64,000 nt of DNA from contig NW_020825288.1 in assembly GCF_003286085.1 (NCBI RefSeq), positions 24,924,001-24,988,000 on the forward strand, given 5' to 3'. Source of the DNA: Drosophila persimilis (Eukaryota; Arthropoda; Insecta; Diptera; Drosophilidae). Below the pieces are notes generated by a model. It searched no databases. It had not been told where the DNA came from and saw nothing but the letters and a program-made list of their open reading frames with translations. Position numbers and translations under genes: made by a program. Below, piece by piece: positions 1 through 10,400 of this stretch; the stretch's first letter is position 1; every line of letters begins with the position of its first letter.

Positions 1-2307
1 TTGAATCCGGTGCCGCCTCCACCACTGTCACCGCCAGTAGAATGCCGCTGATATTGATTGCCAGTCGCACCTCCACCGCCGCCTCCGCCGCCACCTCGGT
101 TGTAGCTGCTGTTGCCTCCATAGCGATTGCCTGACCCACCGCCTCCGCCGCCACCGCCACGACTAAAGTTGGGTCCGGCACCTCCGCGCTGGTAGAGCGG
201 TGCCTGGGTGATGGCTTCTGCGGGTGGCTTGGAGGCTGCTTCAGTGGGAGCTGGCGCTGGTGCTGCTCGGGCTGGCGCCGCTGCTGCTGCTGCTCCTGGC
301 GTTGGTGTGACTGCTGCGGCACGTTGTGGCAGAGTCAGACTTCCGTCGGCACGGATCTGCACTTCGCTTAGGTTTCGCGTTGCTCCATGCCAGCGATCCT
401 GCAGATCCAAAATACTAGACAGTATATCGCTGGCCGATGAGGATGGCGTGGTGGCCGCTGTGCGTGCCTTTCCCTGCAGGAGTGCCTTGCGTATGCGCGG
501 ATTCCCAATGCTGGCAATGCGCACCGACGTTTGCACTGCTGTAGCGCCCAGTCCTGCCCCTGCTCCCGCTGCCGCCTCGTCCTGGCCCGCTTCACTGTCC
601 GAGAAGTACTCCAGATCGTTGGCATTTCCAAATAGAGTGAAGCTAGAGGCATTTCCCCCACTCAGATACGAACGCAGGCCATCCGCCTTGACGCCGAGCT
701 GCTCCGCTAGTCTTTTGCTGGCAGTCAGACGACGGCGGCCCGGTTCATCGCTGGAGGCCGAGGCAACAACTCGACGACGACGCCGCCGACGACGACGTAT
801 GACCTTCTTGCTGGTCGTCTTCAGGGCAAACTTCTCGTCAAAGTTGTTGAGGTCGTACTCCACGACATAGGTGCGATGGCGTGTGCGGCGGCGCCTTCGT
901 CGCTGCGTTGTTTGTCGACGGTTTGTGGTGGTGCGTGTGGTTGTTGTCGTCGTGGTTGTGGTACGGGTGGTACGCGTACGGGTCGTGGTGGAGCCGGAGG
1001 CCGCGGCGTCCGCTGAAGTGGCGGCACGGGTGCGACGCAAAACAGCAGCGCGTATGCGTTCGTTTTGGCGGGTACGGACTATCCTTGGCTGTTGCTGAAC
1101 CTCTCTCACGCGCAGACGCGTCTCGGGCAGACCCATGCCCCGGATGTCCTCGTACAGCATGTTTAGGTCCTCGGCCAGGTCAAGATTATCATCGGAATTC
1201 TCATCGTTGGAATCAATGCACTCGTCGCAGTACCAGGAGCCCGCGGGTATCTCGTCCAGCGGCGGATCCAGGCAGTCCATGTGATATCCCTGATTGCAGC
1301 TGTCGCAGAGCAACATCACATCCTCTCGCTCCGGACTGCGACAGATCTCGCAATTGGTCACATCGGCCACAGTCGCAGCCGCGTCTTCCTCGTCTTCGAG
1401 GGCCAGTTCCGTTTTTGATTTGCTTAGATCCACGCGCAACTCGCGCACCACATTGCGATCGGCATAGTTGTCGCGCACCACGATCCTGTCGAAGGTTATC
1501 CGATCGATGGGACAGGTCTGGACATTCTTCGACCATGCCTCGATGCAGGGCGCACAGAATATATGCTCGCATGTGGCCGGTGTGCCGATCTCCTGTTGCC
1601 GGAAGGTAAATAAACAAATTGGACACTTTTCCAACAGCTCGTTGCTGCTGCTGTCGGAGCTGAAACCGGGATCTTCCGCAGGCCCAGGACTGAGTCTCGT
1701 CTTGGATTCAGTTTCGTCACTTGGTTCTTCTTCGTCGGACTCTAGCTTTTTCCTCTTGCCGCTTTGACCACGCAATCGCTTAGGGCGTTGTCCGATCTGA
1801 AATATGGATAGGATTAGGATTAGCAAACCGTCAAGTCAATCCAGTAAAAATGGGGGCAGTAATCTTAGAAGTAGTAATGGGGATATATTTGTGTACCTCA
1901 CTTCCGCTGGAGGAGCAGTCGTCACTTTGGGGTCCATAGCGGTTTTTCCGAATTCTTGTGGATCTTCTTTGCACGGCATCCGAGTCGGAATCTTGAGTGG
2001 CAGGGGGACGTCGCTGTCGGCGGGTGCTCCGACGAAAACGCGAGGACGCCGTCGAGCAGGATGGTCTTGCATCAAGGTCAGGATCATCGCCAGAGTTTGG
2101 GGGGTTGGGGTTGGCGTCGTCGGTGTCGTCAGAGTCATTGAATTCGATGCGCATGATGATGCGTCGATTCCTCGTATCCGGCGCAGAGCTTTTGCTGCAC
2201 GACGGCTGCTGTTGCTGCTGTTGTTGCTGCTGATTCATTTTAGCGCCTCCGCGACGGCTGCAATCACCGGAATCATCGGAATCAGAAACCGAATCACGGT
2301 CAGGCAT
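1..2307 (-). CDS. PHRF1-like PHD and RING finger protein, 3' end outside window
   Basis: Two coding exons are visible. Exon 1 runs 2307-1897 (137 codons) and exon 2 runs from 1796 through the left edge, so the C-terminus is missing. The intron is GT-AG (donor at 1896, acceptor AG at 1798-1797) and phase 0. Exon 1 is acidic/serine-rich with a polyglutamine run encoded around 2200-2235. Exon 2 carries a RING at about residues 185-225 (CPIC, CEH, CAPC, ending CPID) and a C4HC3 PHD finger at about 276-320 (CEIC ... CDSC ... YHMDC ... WYCDEC). The eighth RING ligand is Asp in place of Cys, which is also how I remember human PHRF1. Downstream come Thr/Arg repeats and Arg-rich blocks, then glycine-rich low complexity at the edge. 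PHRF1 proteins are nuclear E3 ligases that bind chromatin and the RNA polymerase II CTD. The ATG at 2307 opens the frame. The gene is divergent to Rev7. Confidence 0.88.
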
Positions 2308-2400
2308 GCTGATGCAACTGCGTATGTGTATATATCAGGTTATAGATGTGTAGATGTACACTTTGAATAGTCGGTTTTGTATTACATATAGGGGATATTC
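1893..2400 (-). promoter_or_regulatory. 5' end and likely upstream leader of the PHRF1-like gene
   Basis: Upstream of the start codon at 2307 the sequence becomes AT-rich and pyrimidine-rich with no further coding. I cannot place the transcription start exactly. The best core element on this strand is the motif-7-like box near 2772, which would give a leader of several hundred bases. Confidence 0.25.
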
Positions 2401-2770
2401 TTTTCGCTGAATTTTCATCTAGCTATTTCTTCGGTTCTCTGCTCTGCGGTTCTTCCTCTCTCTTCTTGTCGATTTTGCAGCTACATCATTTTCATTTTTC
2501 ACCAAGGAGGGAGCCCAGAGAGTTTTGAGGCCCGTCTGTAATTGCAGTGTCCGCAGAGGCCGAAGGCATCAATCATTCGTTTTTTGTTTGCCGATTGGTT
2601 AATCATACACTTGCATTTTCGTTTCCACACTCGCTTCAACTATCTACAATGGGGCACGGGAGAACGCCTTTTTCGGTAGAAGTCAAATATATTTCGTATA
2701 TGTTTTACACGCAAATTTTCTCATACAAATTTTGTTCACACACACACTTGGATTTCAGCCATTTTTTCAG

Positions 2771-2782
2771 CTAGAGATGGCA
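2771..2782 (-). promoter_or_regulatory. Ohler motif 7-like core promoter element
   Basis: The minus strand reads CATCTCTA, matching the CAKCNCTR core of Ohler motif 7, a TATA-less housekeeping promoter element in Drosophila. It lies about 470 bp upstream of the PHRF1-like start codon and points towards it. The match is short and could be chance. Confidence 0.35.
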
Positions 2783-3432
2783 CTTCTAGCCAATATGCGC
2801 ATTCGATAGTTTGCCGCTGGATGCATCGTAAGCAAAAAGAAACACAACCCTACCAGACTTGCACTTTTTTTTATTATTCTTTATTTTATCTGGATTTAAA
2901 AATAAAATGGGGTTTTCGACTTAGCGGTACTGCAGTAAGGCAGTACAAATTACTCGCTCCGTACCCTAAAATCTCCATACTTGTTACGGAATAACACAGC
3001 CATTGCAAGCCCACCAACCCGATGCATCATCCTGCATCGATTTTTGTAAGGGTATTTTCGCAGTCGTCGCATCCACAGGGTCCGAGCTAACTGTATAAAA
3101 ACTAAAGGCTGAATAAATGTACATATGCAAAAGAAGATCAGAAAGCTAGACAAAAACGTTGGATTGGTATGCCTGGCAGGTCAACGACCTCATTGTATCC
3201 TTATTGCTAGGGTCCGAATATATTAGATTATTATTCAGACAATAAGATTTTCCGGCCCCAGACATCATTTAGCCGGAAGCAGTACATTCCAACATAACAC
3301 TTTGCTGCCTAACGTGAAAATAAATCAACCGAAAATCAATAAGTCCGGGTTATTTCCTCAAGAAAGTGAACAAAAACTTCGGCTGGCAGTGAAAATCCAC
3401 AGCGATAAAGGCCCACACAACAGTGGCGGCAC

Positions 3433-3440
3433 TATCGATA
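3433..3440 (+). promoter_or_regulatory. DRE (TATCGATA) upstream of Rev7
   Basis: A perfect palindromic DNA replication-related element lies 58 bp before the Rev7 start codon, with a second ATCGAT core about 25 bp downstream. The DRE is bound by DREF and is typical of Drosophila genes for replication, repair and growth, which fits a polymerase-zeta subunit. Confidence 0.6.
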
Positions 3441-3497
3441 TTCATATATCGCAGTTGCAAGCATCGATTTTCAGTTGCGAAATATTTTCTTTCCCAA

Positions 3498-4106
3498 ATG
3501 CAGTCAGAATATGCAGACGATATACATCTGGAGGCCCTTGAGGTGATTCTAAATCACATTCTGTACGTGCGCGGCATATATCCGGCACAAATCTTCAAGA
3601 AGCGACGCATTTACAACACCCCGATCTTCGTATCGATCTATCCCCCGCTAAATACATACCTTGCCGGCGTTCTGCGATCTGCCCGGGAGCTACTTTGCCG
3701 GCGAGAGCTAAAGTGCTTTGAGATCCTTCTGTATCACAGCGAGAACACGCCAATTGAAAGTTATATGCTACAGATAGAACAATTGGAGCCTGAGGCAGCG
3801 AGGCAGCCAGCGCAGGATCCGCACCTGATCGAGTACGAGCAACAGCTGCGCGCCGCCCTGTACAAGCTTTCCGAACGCCTCAAGCCGTTGCCAAGGCTGC
3901 CTGGCAACTGCCAGTTCAAGGTGCATCTGCACACCACACAGACGGCCTTTGTCGAATTTAGCCAGGAGGCCCAGTACCAGGAGTTTCCCTGGCTGCAGGC
4001 CGAGACTCCTCAGCAAATGGAAGCGCGATCGGGCACGGTCTCCCTGCTGCCGCTGGTCGCAGTCGACAACGTGGGATTGAAAATGCAGGCGCGCATCTTT
4101 GATTGA
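3498..4106 (+). CDS. Rev7: Rev7/MAD2L2 HORMA-domain subunit of DNA polymerase zeta
   Basis: Single exon of 202 residues. The sequence aligns with MAD2L2 along its length: ILYVRGIYPAQIF matches human ILYVREVYPVGIF, followed by KKRRIYNTPI, LNTYL, and a C-terminal FPWL segment as in human FPWI. This is a HORMA fold with its C-terminal safety-belt region. Rev7 bridges Rev3 and Rev1 in translesion synthesis and acts in end-protection complexes in the nucleus. The frame stays open 25 codons further upstream, but I chose the ATG at 3498 because family similarity starts there and the extra part lies in the DRE-containing leader. It converges on SF3A3, the two stop codons being only about 90 bp apart. 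An ATTAAA polyadenylation-like hexamer follows at about 4138. Confidence 0.93.
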   Translation: MQSEYADDIHLEALEVILNHILYVRGIYPAQIFKKRRIYNTPIFVSIYPPLNTYLAGVLRSARELLCRRELKCFEILLYHSENTPIESYMLQIEQLEPEAARQPAQDPHLIEYEQQLRAALYKLSERLKPLPRLPGNCQFKVHLHTTQTAFVEFSQEAQYQEFPWLQAETPQQMEARSGTVSLLPLVAVDNVGLKMQARIFD

Positions 4107-4195
4107 GATGAGTGTTATTTCCAATTGATAATTGTGTATTAAATCAAAGTGTTACATTGAATCAGTGTGTGTATTGTGTATAAACTACATACTTT

Positions 4196-5707
4196 CTAAA
4201 GCAGTCCTTGACGCTTCAAGTCCTCAAATGTCTTGCGATTGACCACATTGCCCAGGGAGTCCTCGTACTCCTCCTCCTGGTCGGCTATCCAGCGTTCGCT
4301 CTGCTTTTGCGACTTCAGTTTCTCCCACAACGTGATGGCGTCCTCAATCTGGGTCACATTCGCGAAATGCGCCGTATTGGGTATACCCAGACACCGCATG
4401 CCGTGCGCATGTCGCCATTCGGCAAAGTGCCGCTGAAATGCCTTGGGTCCTTTGTAGGTGAAGTTACCACAGATCTCGCAGTTGTAACTGATGTTCAGGC
4501 CATGCAGCTTGTAAAGCCAGTAGGGAATGGGCTTGCCGTCCCAGCCGAGGGGCAAGTTTTTGGGGTTGTACGGCACATCATCGGCATCGGGATCGTCGTC
4601 GTTGTCCGACTCGCTGGCCTCCACATCGCTGTCGTCCCGCTCGCCGCCCGTGCGCGCCTGCTTCCGCTGAACATTCTCCTTGGTCGCCGCCCGCTGCTCG
4701 GATAGCAGTTCGGCGTATTTATAGAGCAGCGCTTCCAATTGGGCGATGTCTTTGCTGCGCTCGTGCTCCTTCGTCTGCGCATTGGCACTTTTGGCGCTTG
4801 GCTTCTTGGCCATCAGAGCGGGGTCCAGTGTGCTCTTGCCCTTGGTGGAAAACAAGCGTTGGGCACGCTCTTCCAGAGTGCCGCCACACTTAAGTCCCAG
4901 GGCAACCAGGGCGGACTTCAGACGATCTAGACCCAAGGAGGCCAGTTCCTCCCAGCTCGAGAACGCCGAGAGATCCAGGTGAGCTCCCGTATTGGCCAGC
5001 GCCGACTCGGTCTCTTTGAGCGACCATCCCGGAAAAGAACCCTGCAGCCACTGACGCTGGAAATCGAGCTCCACCTTGACCAGCTCCCCCTCCAGATCCA
5101 GCAGGGGCTGTATCCGTAGAATGAAGTTGTGCAGGTATTCGTTTAATGTCTCAATGTACTTTCGGTACTCGCGGTTCTTCCGTTCGCGAGGAATATCAAA
5201 CACATGATCGAACGACATTAAGTACGCAATGTAGTCCAGCTTTTCGACAGCCCGCAGATTCAGGTAGATCTCATAGCACTCGTTCAGATCCAAATACCGG
5301 CCGCCGCCTTCCTCGTCGGTAAACTCAACGAGGGCGCTCATATCATCGGGATTGCTGTATATCTTGATCATGTCGTCAAACTCCACGGACAGCGGGACAC
5401 TCACTTCGGCCGGATGCGATTTGTAGAACAGCTTGATCTGCTTCAGGCGGGCATAGAACTCGTTGAATTCGTTGGGGCCCGATAGGGCCGCAATCTCCTG
5501 TTTCCTCTCATTGTCCTTGTCTTCGTACAAGTCTCGCAATTGTGTGGTGGCATTATGATGCAGTTCCATCAGATATTTCAGCCTGTGCTCCGAATGAATG
5601 CGTTCCTTTTCTCCCGGCTTTTTGGTTGCGTGCTCGTCCACCATCAACTTGACGAGGCGCTCGCGTTCTTCATGGTACCGGCGCTGCTGCTCCAGGAGCG
5701 TCTCCAT
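4196..5707 (-). CDS. noi: splicing factor 3A subunit 3 (SF3a60, noisette)
   Basis: Intronless, 503 residues, the same length class as human SF3A3 (501). It is collinear with SF3A3 from the first residues ([18 protein letters not shown]) to the last ([10 protein letters not shown]). Landmarks: [10 protein letters not shown] near residue 75; a SAP-like helix region around residues 250-300 containing [19 protein letters not shown], identical to human over most of it; an acidic linker; [20 protein letters not shown]; and a matrin-type C2H2 zinc finger at 410-441 (CEIC ... HFAEWRH). SF3a60 is a core U2 snRNP protein needed for prespliceosome assembly. The ATG at 5707 is the first in-frame AUG. The frame extends upstream only through non-AUG codons. 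A 9-codon upstream ORF begins at 5787. The promoter is the motif 1/6 module at 5811-5910. Confidence 0.97.
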   Translation of the reverse strand: METLLEQQRRYHEERERLVKLMVDEHATKKPGEKERIHSEHRLKYLMELHHNATTQLRDLYEDKDNERKQEIAALSGPNEFNEFYARLKQIKLFYKSHPAEVSVPLSVEFDDMIKIYSNPDDMSALVEFTDEEGGGRYLDLNECYEIYLNLRAVEKLDYIAYLMSFDHVFDIPRERKNREYRKYIETLNEYLHNFILRIQPLLDLEGELVKVELDFQRQWLQGSFPGWSLKETESALANTGAHLDLSAFSSWEELASLGLDRLKSALVALGLKCGGTLEERAQRLFSTKGKSTLDPALMAKKPSAKSANAQTKEHERSKDIAQLEALLYKYAELLSEQRAATKENVQRKQARTGGERDDSDVEASESDNDDDPDADDVPYNPKNLPLGWDGKPIPYWLYKLHGLNISYNCEICGNFTYKGPKAFQRHFAEWRHAHGMRCLGIPNTAHFANVTQIEDAITLWEKLKSQKQSERWIADQEEEYEDSLGNVVNRKTFEDLKRQGLL

Positions 5708-5810
5708 TGCACTTGAATTGTGGAGAATAAGTTGGAGCTTTCTGGTTGAATTATCGTTTATTCCCAAAAGAAAACACAAATTTTCATTTATTTCGCGTGT
5801 GTGTACTAGG

Positions 5811-5910
5811 CAGTGTGACCGACCCTCAAAATTATACCGAAATATACCGTCTCATTGTAAAAATATACCGAAATATACTGACGAATTAAAGTTCTGATAT
5901 ATCTTACTTT
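5811..5910 (-). promoter_or_regulatory. motif 1/6 promoter module of SF3A3 (inverted copy)
   Basis: On the minus strand CGGTCACACTG (5821-5811) is a perfect Ohler motif 1 (YGGTCACACTR), preceded by TTCGGTATATTT (5872-5861), a perfect motif 6 (KTYRGTATWTTT), with two further GGTATA half-copies. Beyond the motifs, the 22-bp stretch around 5874-5896 (AATTCGTCAGTATATT) is shared with the module at 7330-7439. Motif 1 recruits M1BP in Drosophila, and transcription usually starts just downstream, here about 100 bp before the SF3A3 start codon. Confidence 0.8.
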
Positions 5911-6306
5911 TTTTTTTTTTTGAAATACTGGCTTTTATTGGATTTTGTTAAAAAAAAGGTTTTAGCGAAAAAGGTAAAGCAAAAAAAAACGTAAGAGAGT
6001 AAGCGTATTCCCTTTTATTGTATTTTGCAAAAAACATGGCTTAAACAACAAAGTTGTAAGCCCTATTTCGTTAACTTATGACATACTGGTTTCCAAACCG
6101 TTTTAAAACGTAATTTATAAAATGATTTTCTCAAATTTATATGTTTTAGACGTATTCATGCATTTGATTAGTTTATATCGTTGAAATACGAGTCTGACAA
6201 GTTTCTTCATTCCTGGTAGCCTGGGATGGCAAACATTTCCGTAATTCTATAACATCCTTTTCCCTAGGGTATGCATGTTGTATGATAATGTTGCCACAAT
6301 ATGGAA

Positions 6307-6426
6307 CGCGATTTTTGCTTTCGGCCAATGAAAATTCTCATAAAACCATTGCAAAAAATGTTGCTATAGCAACATGTTTTGCATTTATTTTTTGATGATT
6401 TTCATTGGCCGAGAACAAAAATCGCG
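6307..6426. repeat. 120-bp imperfect palindrome (MITE-like hairpin)
   Basis: The left arm starts CGCGATTTTTG and reads through CGGCCAATGAAAAT. The right arm is its reverse complement and ends AAAAATCGCG. The centre (about 6357-6372) is itself the palindrome GTTGCTATAGCAAC. By eye the two 60-bp arms match at roughly four positions in five. This is the shape of a fold-back or MITE insertion. No coding and no obvious target-site duplication. Confidence 0.75.
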
Positions 6427-6903
6427 TCGACCCGTTTTAACCGGTTCGTAGTTTAGCGGTATATTTAAAAAAAACTATGTTTATATGGATATATGTATTA
6501 TATGAGGTGAACATCAAATCCATATTTAAGCTAAGCAACAAGTCTTTAATTACAAGCTACATTGACGTGACAACATTGCGACTGTTCTTTTGTTAGACTT
6601 TTTTGTTTAAACCGTGCTTAAGTATAATTAAAATAAAGGGTAGTACTTCAGATTATTTAATCTTCATCAATGGGATAAAACTATGTGGGCAGGGGTGAGG
6701 GTTTTAGTTAGACAGCCTTATTCAACGGAGTATCAAAATTGAGCAATAGGAACGATTACGCTCTTAAGTTTTATTTGTTTGACCTTTTTTTTAGGCAAAA
6801 TCCAATATAAGCGAGTATAATAAACCAGTCAAGTAGAAAACAGGTTTATTAATTGGATAAAATTATGTGGGCAGGTCTGAGAGATCTATTTAGTTAGTAA
6901 TAT

Positions 6904-6949
6904 CACTAACCATATAGTATACATACATATGTATACTGTGTGATTAGTG
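6904..6949. mobile_element. 46-bp palindromic insertion with 7-bp target-site duplication
   Basis: The insert starts CACTAACC and ends GATTAGTG, with AGTATACATA / TATGTATACT inner arms, so it is nearly a perfect hairpin. GTAATAT occurs directly on both sides (6897-6903 and 6950-6956). The other copies of the surrounding repeat (7285-7320, 18795-18815) read straight through this point without the insert, which gives an empty-site comparison inside the same window. Confidence 0.7.
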
Positions 6950-7329
6950 GTAATATTTCACGGAATATCTAAATCGATTAGCCCATAGTAAGCCAAGGGG
7001 TATTTTGATATTCCACCGAAAATAAGGAAAATGTAATATTTTTAGCGCAGTTCAGGTGACGTGGGTTTTCTTTAAGTTCAGAAGAATATATATGTATAAG
7101 AAGAATAGAGGGGGGTTAAGTTCGATTTCCTATCGACTTACGAGGCACCAAAATTGAGGAAAAAACAATCAGAGCAATTGCCGTAGCAGGTAAACAAGTC
7201 AAGTATTTAAAGCAAGCCAACCAAGTAGAAAATTGATTCATCAATCGTATAAAACTATGTGGGCATGGCTAAATGTTCTATCTAGCTAGTAATATTCCAC
7301 GGAAGATAAAAAACGAGGAATATGTAAAT

Positions 7330-7439
7330 AGAACTTGAATTCGTCAGTATATTCACGGTATATTTTTTAAGTAAGACGGTATGTTTCGGTATATTTCTGA
7401 GAGACGGTATATTTTATCAATAAGTCCGCGGTCACACTG
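7330..7439 (+). promoter_or_regulatory. motif 1/6 promoter module of the RRBP1-like gene
   Basis: TTCGGTATATTT (7385-7396, motif 6) is flanked by two more GGTATATTTT boxes and followed by CGGTCACACTG (7429-7439, perfect motif 1). The order is the same as in the SF3A3 module but on the opposite strand. A short leader follows, and a strong donor (AAAAGT|GTAAGT) occurs at about 7487, which would give a noncoding first exon of about 45 nt for the downstream coiled-coil gene. Confidence 0.7.
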
Positions 7440-10400
7440 CATTAATGTTTCTCCGGCTCTAGATTTAAGCTAAACGTATACAAAAAGTGTAAGTCGTAGC
7501 CAATTGGCCTAAGAAAGGTGCTAATCATAAGTTTTATGTTTCAAATAATCAAATGCAGTGGAAAATGAATGCCAAAATGGCTCAAGAAAATTGCCGACGC
7601 GACAACGATACCTGACACACACACACACCACACACATATATATCTATACTCCAATCTATGTATGTATGCATGTACACGTACATGCAAGGGACGCACACGT
7701 ATACAAATTGCTTGCAAATGGCGGATGCGTTTCCAACAGAAAAGAAAACTGCATTTAAATGTGAAAAGTAAAAATTGTTGACGTTGCAAGTGCGAGTAGA
7801 GACAACGGTAATCGCATCAAAAAGGAGTTGAAGAGAATTCGACTGTGCGGCAAGTGGGGTGTCTGTGTGAGTGCAGTGCATGGTGTTGTGGTGTTTGTGT
7901 GTCGGACAGACGGCTTGTGGCGACGGTGGCAGCGACGCCCTTTTGTCTTCCTTCCACTCGTGACAGACACAAAGCGGCTCTCAGGCTCTTGCAGAAACCA
8001 CTATTTATTCGGGTGCAATTATCAAAGGTGTTTGCCAATTAGATGCCTAATTAGAGGAAAATATCTCAATGGGATGAATGGCATACTTTCACTCGTGTGC
8101 CCCGATTACGATTTAATTATGAGCAAAAGGGACAGCTGACACAAAGAAAACCAGCAGCCAGCGAGCTGAATTTATTTGTTTGATTTGCCAAAAACTTGTG
8201 CGCCGCCGTCTGGGCTGCTCCGCCGCTGCGCTACGCCCTTGCTCCCCCCTCAGCGTGCATTGGTATTCCCGTTTGAGATTTTATCAAAAACTCAAGAAAT
8301 GAACATAATTGATGTGCCTGTCCTCTTTATTCGCGTTGTCTTGCTCTGACAATTTACACATTGTTGGCAGCCTTCTGCTGACCTCACCACACACACACAA
8401 ACATACACGCATTCTCTGGCCCCAGCTTATCAAGAGCAGCGGAAAGAGAGAGGGAGGGAGACAGTGGCCTGCAGTCGAATAAATAATAAATGCACATCGA
8501 GTCGTTTCATTCACGTTCAATTGGCGATAAGGCCTTCGGAACTGTAATTCTAGGAAAACCCAATTGATAAATCGGACAGTATTGAAAAGTCACTTGTCTA
8601 CGTCAGCAATCAATAATCATTAAGGGACATCATATTCAATAAGCTTATTTATAGCCGTGACACACACACACACACATGCGTGTACATTTGTGAGTCACAG
8701 CTTTAAAAAGTATTCCCAATCTGGGGCAATCTTCCCTGGACCAAAATGTCGTCGAATGTATTTTTTTGGGTGACCTACCAATCGAAGAACAAAACTACAA
8801 ACGAACTTGACGCTCCCACGCAAGAAGACCAAATCTCCCACATGCCACCACACTCTCTTTCCCTGCGGCGGGCAAAAACATTGCATGTTGCATAAATATC
8901 ATAAAAGAAGAGTGGAGGAGAGCTTTCTAAAATTAAAACACTTGAGCCGCTTGCCGGCCGTGTCGCCTGCTCGCTGAAAATAGCAGACGAGAAAAATGCA
9001 TTTATGAATAAATAAAAGAAAATAATGAATGAGTGCTGTCCGTGCGAGAGTAAGGGAGAGGGACTGTGAAGCACTTGCACCGTTCCTAGTGTTGCTCGAT
9101 TGGAACAGCTAGAAATGGCTAACATATTATTACCAAAAATACTAAAATAAAAATAAAACAGAACAATTTTCGAAATAACAATTAAGTCTTATTTAAGTAT
9201 TCTTCACTGATAGAATATGAATATATCCAGAATACTGCAATCAAAAGCTGACTTGGCGGAGAAACAATAGCTAACTTGGCTGCACTGGCACTGGCACTGG
9301 CTGACAGAAAGCAGAGAAATTCCATGTGTTTTTCGTGCTGTTGCTGGCAACTAATTGAACATTGCGGCGAGTGAGAGAAAAAAGAATACAGAGAATTAGG
9401 CCAACTGTGCAGTTTGTAACCAGGGCGAGCAGCAAAGTATATTTTGCATGCTGCCAGACCGTAATACATAATTATTTATAGGATGGTCATAATGATAATT
9501 GGCACCGCAAGATTTCGACTCTCACAAACACTCGAAACACACTAATACATGATCACATTCCGCAGCATTGCTCTTCCGGTTGATGACCTTTACCGGCGTT
9601 TTTATTGTATTTTTTCATTCGCTTATGTATTTGCCTCGTTTTTCTCTCTCTCTCTCTCTGTGTGTGTGTGTGCGCTCTGCTGGAGCAGGGCAATACTGGT
9701 CTGGTCTTGTCAGGGGAGTCTCTCCACTTGTCATTCGATTTACTGTTCGAAGCTGCTACTCATAGTTTCATCAAATATTTATTCGGGTTTATAGAGTACA
9801 AATAAGACAATATTTGAACAACGAAAGGTCTCTTATCGCCCATTTTCATAAACGAAAACTGATGGCATCAGCAAATAGGCAAACATAATATGTGTTTAAC
9901 ATTCTCAAGTTGTAAATTCTTCATGAAATTACTGTAAAAGCCTTAAAGCTCTCTACAACAAAATATGTACATACATACATATCTCTTGTGGGAGATTTTT
10001 TTTTCTTATTTAGAGAAGTGGAGCGCGTTGTTGTAAGCCCCGTACTATACGAGTTTGACTGTAAAAAATTCCCGGGACACAGTCAGAGAATCTTTTAGGC
10101 AGAAACATGACGCGGGAGAGTCAGAGCGTCCAGATATCTCAGAAGTTGTGGTGTGCTGCGGCCGGCAGATTCAGAGAGCAACAACCTTGAATTGAAATCT
10201 TTGCAATTTGTGAATTCCATTCCACTCCGCTTCCAGTGAAATTTCAAGTTCTAACTACATATGTGTGGTAGAAAGAGCCAGAGCCAGAGAGAGAGAGTCG
10301 GGACCACTTCTTCACGGTGAGGTGGCAAACCAGACTCTCTCTCAGAGCCAGGGAGAGAGCAAGAAAGCAAGAGATCGCAAAGCTTGGCTTCGGTGCTGGT

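Larger units (their letters stand above)
2308..3497. other. divergent intergenic region between PHRF1-like gene and Rev7
   Basis: There is no convincing coding sequence in this 1.2 kb. It separates two divergently transcribed housekeeping-type genes and should hold both promoters. On the minus strand a CATCTCTA box (Ohler motif 7) is centred near 2776. On the plus strand a perfect DRE (TATCGATA) lies at 3433-3440. The stretch 2860-3200 is AT-rich with a short non-conserved minus frame and may be a decayed transposon piece, but I cannot name it. Confidence 0.6.
5911..7329. repeat. AT-rich spacer with degenerate tandem and dispersed repeats
   Basis: No coding sequence. From about 6640 to 7320 a unit recurs with the core TATGTGGGCAGG followed by CTGAGAGATCTATCTAGTTAGTAAT-like and CACGGAATATC-like blocks (near 6690, 6865 and 7256). 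The same unit reappears at 18720-18800 upstream of TMEM192, so it is a dispersed element and not only local. The segment also holds a 120-bp palindrome (6307-6426) and a 46-bp palindromic insertion (6904-6949). I cannot match the repeat to a named transposon from memory. Confidence 0.7.

Noticed and set aside
5707..5779. N-terminal extension of SF3A3 by 24 codons
   Set aside because: The upstream codon is TTG, not ATG, and family similarity begins exactly at the ATG at 5707.
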